A DNA stretch of 64,000 bases from positions 62,001 to 126,000 of the forward strand of contig JARLGV010000051.1 in NCBI GenBank assembly GCA_031292555.1, in the 5' to 3' direction. Position numbers and translations under genes: made by a program. Below are positions 60,234 to 64,000 of this stretch, piece after piece (within the stretch, counting starts at the first letter, position 1; every line of letters starts with the position of its first letter). The stretch comes from Fimbriimonas sp. GTDB taxonomy: Bacteria > Armatimonadota > Fimbriimonadia > Fimbriimonadales > Fimbriimonadaceae. The notes under the pieces are model-generated. The model searched no databases. It worked only from the letters and a program-made list of their open reading frames with translations, and was not told where the DNA came from.

Positions 60234-62324
60234 ATGATCAACGCGATTCTGCTCGTATTGGCCGGTGGCTTGATGAATAGTCCGACGCCTCAAGAAACCC
60301 GAAAGGTGGAAGTCGCCGCCTACTACTTCCCCGGCTATCACGCCGACCCAAAGAACGACCGCCGAAAGGGCGTGGGATGGACGGAGTGGGATCTCGTCAA
60401 GGCAGCCCGTCCCCAATTTGCCGGCCACGATCAACCTCGCACCCCCAGTTGGGGCTATCAAGACGAATCCGATCCGAAGGAGATGGCCAAGAAGATCGAG
60501 GCGGCGGCGAGCCACGGAGTCGACGCGTTCATCTTCGACTGGTATTGGTATGAAGATGCCCCCTATCTGTTCGGCGGGCTGGATCGGGGCTTTTTGAAAG
60601 CACCGAACCGCAACCGGATGAAGTTCGCCCTAATGTGGGCCAACCACGACTGGCACGATTGCCATCCGGCCCATAGGGACCAACCACTTCCCCTGATCTA
60701 TACAGGCGCCACCGATGCCCGCGTATTTGATCATGTCGCCGATGCTGCCATCCGGTACTTCAAGAAGCCGAACTACTGGAAGATCGACGGCAATCCCTAT
60801 TTCTCGATTTATGAGGTCATGACGCTCGTCGACGGCCTTGGCGGAATCTCCAACGCCCGTCATGCTCTGGACCGATTCCGAGCGAAGGCCAAAGCGGCCG
60901 GATTTCCCGATATTCACCTTAACGCGGTCGGTTGGGGGCCGTTGACTCCAGAAGCCGTCACCTCCCTCGGTTTCGACAGTGTCACCGACTACGTCTGGGT
61001 GCACCACCTTGCGCCCGAGAAATACAGCGAGTGGGCGCGCAAATCAGAGGCGCAGTGGCCCGAATTCGAGTCGAAGTGGCCAGTGCCGTACTTCCCGAAC
61101 GTGAGCGTCGGGTGGGACAACACGCCGCGATATTCGTGGCTCACCAACGTAACCGGCAGCACCCCCCTCGAATTCGAGTCGTCGCTCCGCGCGGCGAAAC
61201 AATACTTGGCAGAAAGAAGGAGCGGCCCCAAAATCCTGACGATCAACTCGTGGAACGAGTGGACAGAGGGGAGCTACCTGGAGCCGGACATGACCTATGG
61301 CATGGGACACTTGGATGCGATCCGCCGAGTTTTTGGAAAGGGGCCGTCCGCTCCGCGCTATCCGGACGGACGGCCGGAGGCAACCCTCCGGCTCGAAGCG
61401 ATCGATCAAGGGATCGTCCTCAAGCATGGCGACGGGCCGAACCGATGCGACGAACTCGGAGCACGCGAAGCGATCGTCTTCGAGTCGAACGGGACTTACT
61501 ATCTCCATTACGACGGCGCAGGTCCCACCGCTTGGCTCGCCTGCTTGGCCACAAGCAAGGACCTCGAGCACTGGACGAAGCATGGTCCGATTCTCTCGCT
61601 CGGTGCGCCCGGTGCTCCCGATTCGGCAACAGCAACGGCACCTTGGGTGATTCAGGAGGGAGACGAGTGGCATATGTTCTACATGGGGTCGCCCCACGCA
61701 ACTCCGCCCCCTGACCGTATACCGTCCTTTCCCTACCTAACATTGAAGGCCAAGAGCGTTGGCCCTTCGGGCCCTTGGATCAAGCAGCCAGACGTCGTGC
61801 CGTTTCACGTCCAACCGGGAACCTACTACGCCGAAACTGCTAGCCCCGGCCAAGTCATCAAGCGAGGTGACGGATACCTGATGTTCTTCAGCGCATCGAT
61901 GCCCCGAACGCTGGCAATTGCCCACACCAACGATCTGGACCGCCCGTGGCGGCTCGATCCACAGCCGATACTCCCGCGAGCCGAACAGATCGAGAACTCG
62001 TCGCTCTACTACGAGCCTTCGAACAAGACCTGGTTCCTGTTTACGAATCACATCGGCTTGGATGAGCGAGGAGAGTACACCGACTCGATCTGGGTTTACT
62101 GGAGCAAGAATTGCGAGCAATGGGACCCTAATGACAAGGCTATCGTGCTCGATCGCAAGAACTGCCGCTGGAGCCATGCCTGCATCGGAATGCCGTCAGT
62201 GATCAAGGTCGGAAACCGGCTGGCGGTGCTGTACGACGCGCCGGGCGGCGACAGCGTCAGCCACATGGGGCGAGACATCGGACTGGCGTGGCTGAAGCTG
62301 CCTCTTTTGCCTCCCAAGCGATAG
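60234..62324 (+). CDS. WbsX/GH99-like domain fused to a five-bladed glycosidase-type propeller
   Basis: 696 residues. A short hydrophobic start (INAILLVLAGGLMNS) suggests export. Residues 25-370 follow the WbsX/GH99-like pattern: VEVAAYYFPGYHAD, GWTEWDLVKAARP, GVDAFIFDWYWYED, LMWANHDW and INSWNEWTEGSYLEPD, with acidic residues typical of that barrel. From about residue 395 a second domain (HYDGAGPTAWLACLATSKDLEHW, WHMFYMG, GYLMFFSASM) resembles the GH43/GH130-type propeller. The fusion suggests processing of a complex glycan by two activities. The nearest neighbour is a TPR sulfotransferase, divergent. Substrate unknown. Confidence 0.8.
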   Translation: MINAILLVLAGGLMNSPTPQETRKVEVAAYYFPGYHADPKNDRRKGVGWTEWDLVKAARPQFAGHDQPRTPSWGYQDESDPKEMAKKIEAAASHGVDAFIFDWYWYEDAPYLFGGLDRGFLKAPNRNRMKFALMWANHDWHDCHPAHRDQPLPLIYTGATDARVFDHVADAAIRYFKKPNYWKIDGNPYFSIYEVMTLVDGLGGISNARHALDRFRAKAKAAGFPDIHLNAVGWGPLTPEAVTSLGFDSVTDYVWVHHLAPEKYSEWARKSEAQWPEFESKWPVPYFPNVSVGWDNTPRYSWLTNVTGSTPLEFESSLRAAKQYLAERRSGPKILTINSWNEWTEGSYLEPDMTYGMGHLDAIRRVFGKGPSAPRYPDGRPEATLRLEAIDQGIVLKHGDGPNRCDELGAREAIVFESNGTYYLHYDGAGPTAWLACLATSKDLEHWTKHGPILSLGAPGAPDSATATAPWVIQEGDEWHMFYMGSPHATPPPDRIPSFPYLTLKAKSVGPSGPWIKQPDVVPFHVQPGTYYAETASPGQVIKRGDGYLMFFSASMPRTLAIAHTNDLDRPWRLDPQPILPRAEQIENSSLYYEPSNKTWFLFTNHIGLDERGEYTDSIWVYWSKNCEQWDPNDKAIVLDRKNCRWSHACIGMPSVIKVGNRLAVLYDAPGGDSVSHMGRDIGLAWLKLPLLPPKR

Positions 62325-62327
62325 CGG

Positions 62328-63593
62328 TCAGTCGCGTCCGTATGCGGTGGCATACGCCGCCATGGGATCGAACATCGCTTCGATGGGACCGAGTTCACGT
62401 TCGAGCCGGCACGGAGGTTCGTATCGCTCCAAGTCTTCGCCTTGGGCGTACCCCTGAATCAGTTCGACCATATAGAGGAAATTCCGGATCGGCACGTCCG
62501 GTGGCACGCCGTGGTCCATGGTCGGCACGTAGTTGGGAAACCGCCTCGCGAGCCGGTATCGGCGCAACACTTCCTTTCGGGTGCGTTCCTTGGTCGTCTG
62601 CAATTCGCGCTTGTCGATTCCCCCAAAGACGACCAGCTTCGGCCAGGCGCACAAGTACACCTCCGGGTCGTTGTTGGCCGCGATTTCCATCGGCGAGATG
62701 CCTTCGATCGATGCCGGATAGAAGGTGTTGATCACTTGGCTGCAATGACCATCGGTGTCCATGGTCATGCAGTGGACCTTCTTGGATCGGAAGAACTCAC
62801 GTAGGCGGAGGTAATTCGGAATCATGAATCGGCGCATCATCGCCGGCGAGAGCATCGGCCCGGTCTTATACGCCATGTCCTCATTCATTAGTACATGGTC
62901 GACTTGGATAGCTGAAAGCGGCTCATCGAGCACTTGAATAATGAAATCCGTCCAGAAGCGCATCATCTCGTCGACAAGTTCGGGTTCGTCGACGCACAGT
63001 TCGCACAACCCCTCGAATCCGCACCAGTCGCGCAGGGTCCACCACAACCCAGGGACCGTGATGCTCACCGGCTCGTCGCCGTCGTTACATGCGTCCACCG
63101 ATTCCTTCCAGTGAACGTTGCCTTGCTCGACGCGATAGCCGTCCGGGTTTGCGGTTTCCCGATCGTTTTCGCCCGGAACCGGGAAGAAGCGTTCGGGGGT
63201 ACGAGGATCGTAGCGCTCTGAATACCCTCGAAACGTTGCTTCGTCTTTGACCGGAAACTCGAGGTACTTCCGGGTCGCAAAGCCCGACGTGGGCTGGTGA
63301 ATCGCATCGATCCGCTTGACCCCGTAATGGTCGATCCAAGTTCGTTCGTTGCCGCTCTCCGCTAGGATTACTTCCTCGAATCGGGGCAGCGGCTCGAAGT
63401 CGAGTTTGCCGATCCCGTGGAAGCCCTCTTCCGAAACGAACTCGGACCAGTGATGCACCAGTTCCTCGGACAGACCTTGTCTGCGCCATGCCGCAAACGT
63501 GGAGCTACGCGGACCGCCATACCAAAAAGGCATCCGGTCCGGACGCTCGCCGGCAACAACCGAATGGAACCGATCACGTTGGGTCATGCCCAT
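62328..63593 (-). CDS. uroporphyrinogen decarboxylase (URO-D)-like protein
   Basis: 421 residues. It starts MTQRDRFHSVVAGERPDRMPFWYGG, the usual start of URO-D/MtaA-type proteins, and has a TIM-barrel texture with VLMNEDMAYKTGPMLSPAMMRRFMIPNY (in part), CMTMDTDGHCSQVI and VFGGIDKREL at conserved strand ends. True HemE is shorter (about 350 residues) and has a different arginine-rich pocket, so this is more likely a member of the MtaA/CmuA or uncharacterised URO-D branch linked to methyl transfer or sugar-related gene sets. It is convergent with the glycosidase-like gene, with a 3-base gap. Confidence 0.8.
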   Translation of the reverse strand: MGMTQRDRFHSVVAGERPDRMPFWYGGPRSSTFAAWRRQGLSEELVHHWSEFVSEEGFHGIGKLDFEPLPRFEEVILAESGNERTWIDHYGVKRIDAIHQPTSGFATRKYLEFPVKDEATFRGYSERYDPRTPERFFPVPGENDRETANPDGYRVEQGNVHWKESVDACNDGDEPVSITVPGLWWTLRDWCGFEGLCELCVDEPELVDEMMRFWTDFIIQVLDEPLSAIQVDHVLMNEDMAYKTGPMLSPAMMRRFMIPNYLRLREFFRSKKVHCMTMDTDGHCSQVINTFYPASIEGISPMEIAANNDPEVYLCAWPKLVVFGGIDKRELQTTKERTRKEVLRRYRLARRFPNYVPTMDHGVPPDVPIRNFLYMVELIQGYAQGEDLERYEPPCRLERELGPIEAMFDPMAAYATAYGRD

Positions 63594-63637
63594 TAGAGTC
63601 GGTCACCCATCAAACGGTTTCCCGACCCTCCGCCGGC

Positions 63638-64000
63638 TCACTCGCCCAGCGGCTTCCTTGGCAGCATCTCGTCTCGCATTGCGGTGTTGTAGAGGAACGA
63701 TGCCATGATCACCGAGGCTTGCTTCAGGTCGTCTCCTTGGATCCGATCGAAGACATCCTGGTTCGAGTGGTGGGTTCGCGAATCGTATTCGATGACGTCC
63801 TGGATGAACTGGAAACCGGGCACTCCGACTGCATCGAACGACACGTGGTCGGTGCTGCCGGTATTGCGAATCGTGACGGTGGTGGCCCCCATGTCCTCGA
63901 AAGGTTTCAGCCATTCGGAGAAGATTGGGCCGACCTCCTTGTTACCTTGCAGATAGATGCCGCGGATCTTGCCGGTGCCGTTGTCCAGGTTGTAGTAAGC
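63638..64000 (-). CDS. M28 family peptidase (carboxypeptidase Q-like), cut by window end
   Basis: The frame is open to the last base (64000), so the N-terminal part lies outside the window; 120 residues are visible. [19 protein letters not shown] is the conserved block of carboxypeptidase-Q-like M28 peptidases, followed by [23 protein letters not shown] and [12 protein letters not shown]-like (here [12 protein letters not shown]), which contains the last zinc ligand histidine. It is a third M28 protein in the window but of another subgroup than the tandem pair at 32515-35646. Stop at 63638, 45 bases from the URO-D-like gene. Confidence 0.88.
   Translation of the reverse strand, partial: AYYNLDNGTGKIRGIYLQGNKEVGPIFSEWLKPFEDMGATTVTIRNTGSTDHVSFDAVGVPGFQFIQDVIEYDSRTHHSNQDVFDRIQGDDLKQASVIMASFLYNTAMRDEMLPRKPLGE

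Overview
The window looks like a chromosomal segment of a GC-rich, diderm, free-living bacterium, most probably Armatimonadota (Fimbriimonas-like). This is inferred from two prepilin-type proteins whose N-terminal helix runs into an FPVFAQAK motif, from many secreted proteins with DUF4091, DUF4127, DUF2961 and DUF885 domains, and from short operons divided by palindromic intergenic repeats. I see no rRNA, tRNA, CRISPR array, transposase or phage gene.

Layout. 1-5.3 kb: end of a GH123/DUF4091 protein, a secreted protein with an STN-like start, a PD40 propeller and an SDR. 5.4-16.5 kb: a cell-surface polysaccharide region with a polytopic TPR glycosyltransferase-like protein, a sugar isomerase, an AlgI-type MBOAT acyltransferase, two AlgJ/AlgX-like SGNH proteins, an esterase-like protein, a LamG-like protein and, convergent to them, an outer-membrane barrel candidate. 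16.6-22.7 kb: DUF885 peptidase, proS, NUDIX hydrolase, OPT-like transporter. 22.7-24.5 kb: a gene-poor, decayed patch with one small gene and one gene broken by an in-frame TGA. 24.5-29.6 kb: DUF4127 and pstSCA without pstB. 29.7-36.6 kb: an unknown protein, two tandem phosphoesterases, two tandem M28 peptidases, a TrmB regulator. 36.6-43.1 kb: a TPR hybrid histidine kinase, a 244-bp tandem repeat, then enolase and a fluoride-response operon (fluoride riboswitch, crcB, DUF190, cytidylate-kinase-like). 43.1-51.1 kb: PQQ-propeller protein, a 240-bp palindromic element, NTase-fold protein, DUF2961, lipoprotein hydrolase, orphan HEPN-type protein, cyclase, small His-rich repeat protein. 51.4-55.5 kb: BTAD/ATPase/TPR regulator and a Gfo/Idh/MocA oxidoreductase. 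55.5-58.2 kb: two tandem modules of pilin-like protein plus tiny lipoprotein. 58.3-64 kb: TPR sulfotransferase, WbsX/GH99-like protein fused to a propeller, URO-D-like protein, and an M28 peptidase cut by the window end.

How they fit together. The best-supported regulatory unit is the fluoride cluster: a riboswitch directly before a fluoride channel gene, with enolase, a fluoride-sensitive enzyme, just downstream. The polysaccharide region has the composition of an alginate/cellulose-type O-acetylation machine. Two of its proteins end in what looks like the same domain of about 95 residues, which I cannot assign to a family. The pilin-lipoprotein pairs look like a duplicated surface module, each pair followed by a terminator-like hairpin. 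All functional calls rest on reading motifs by eye; no database search was run.
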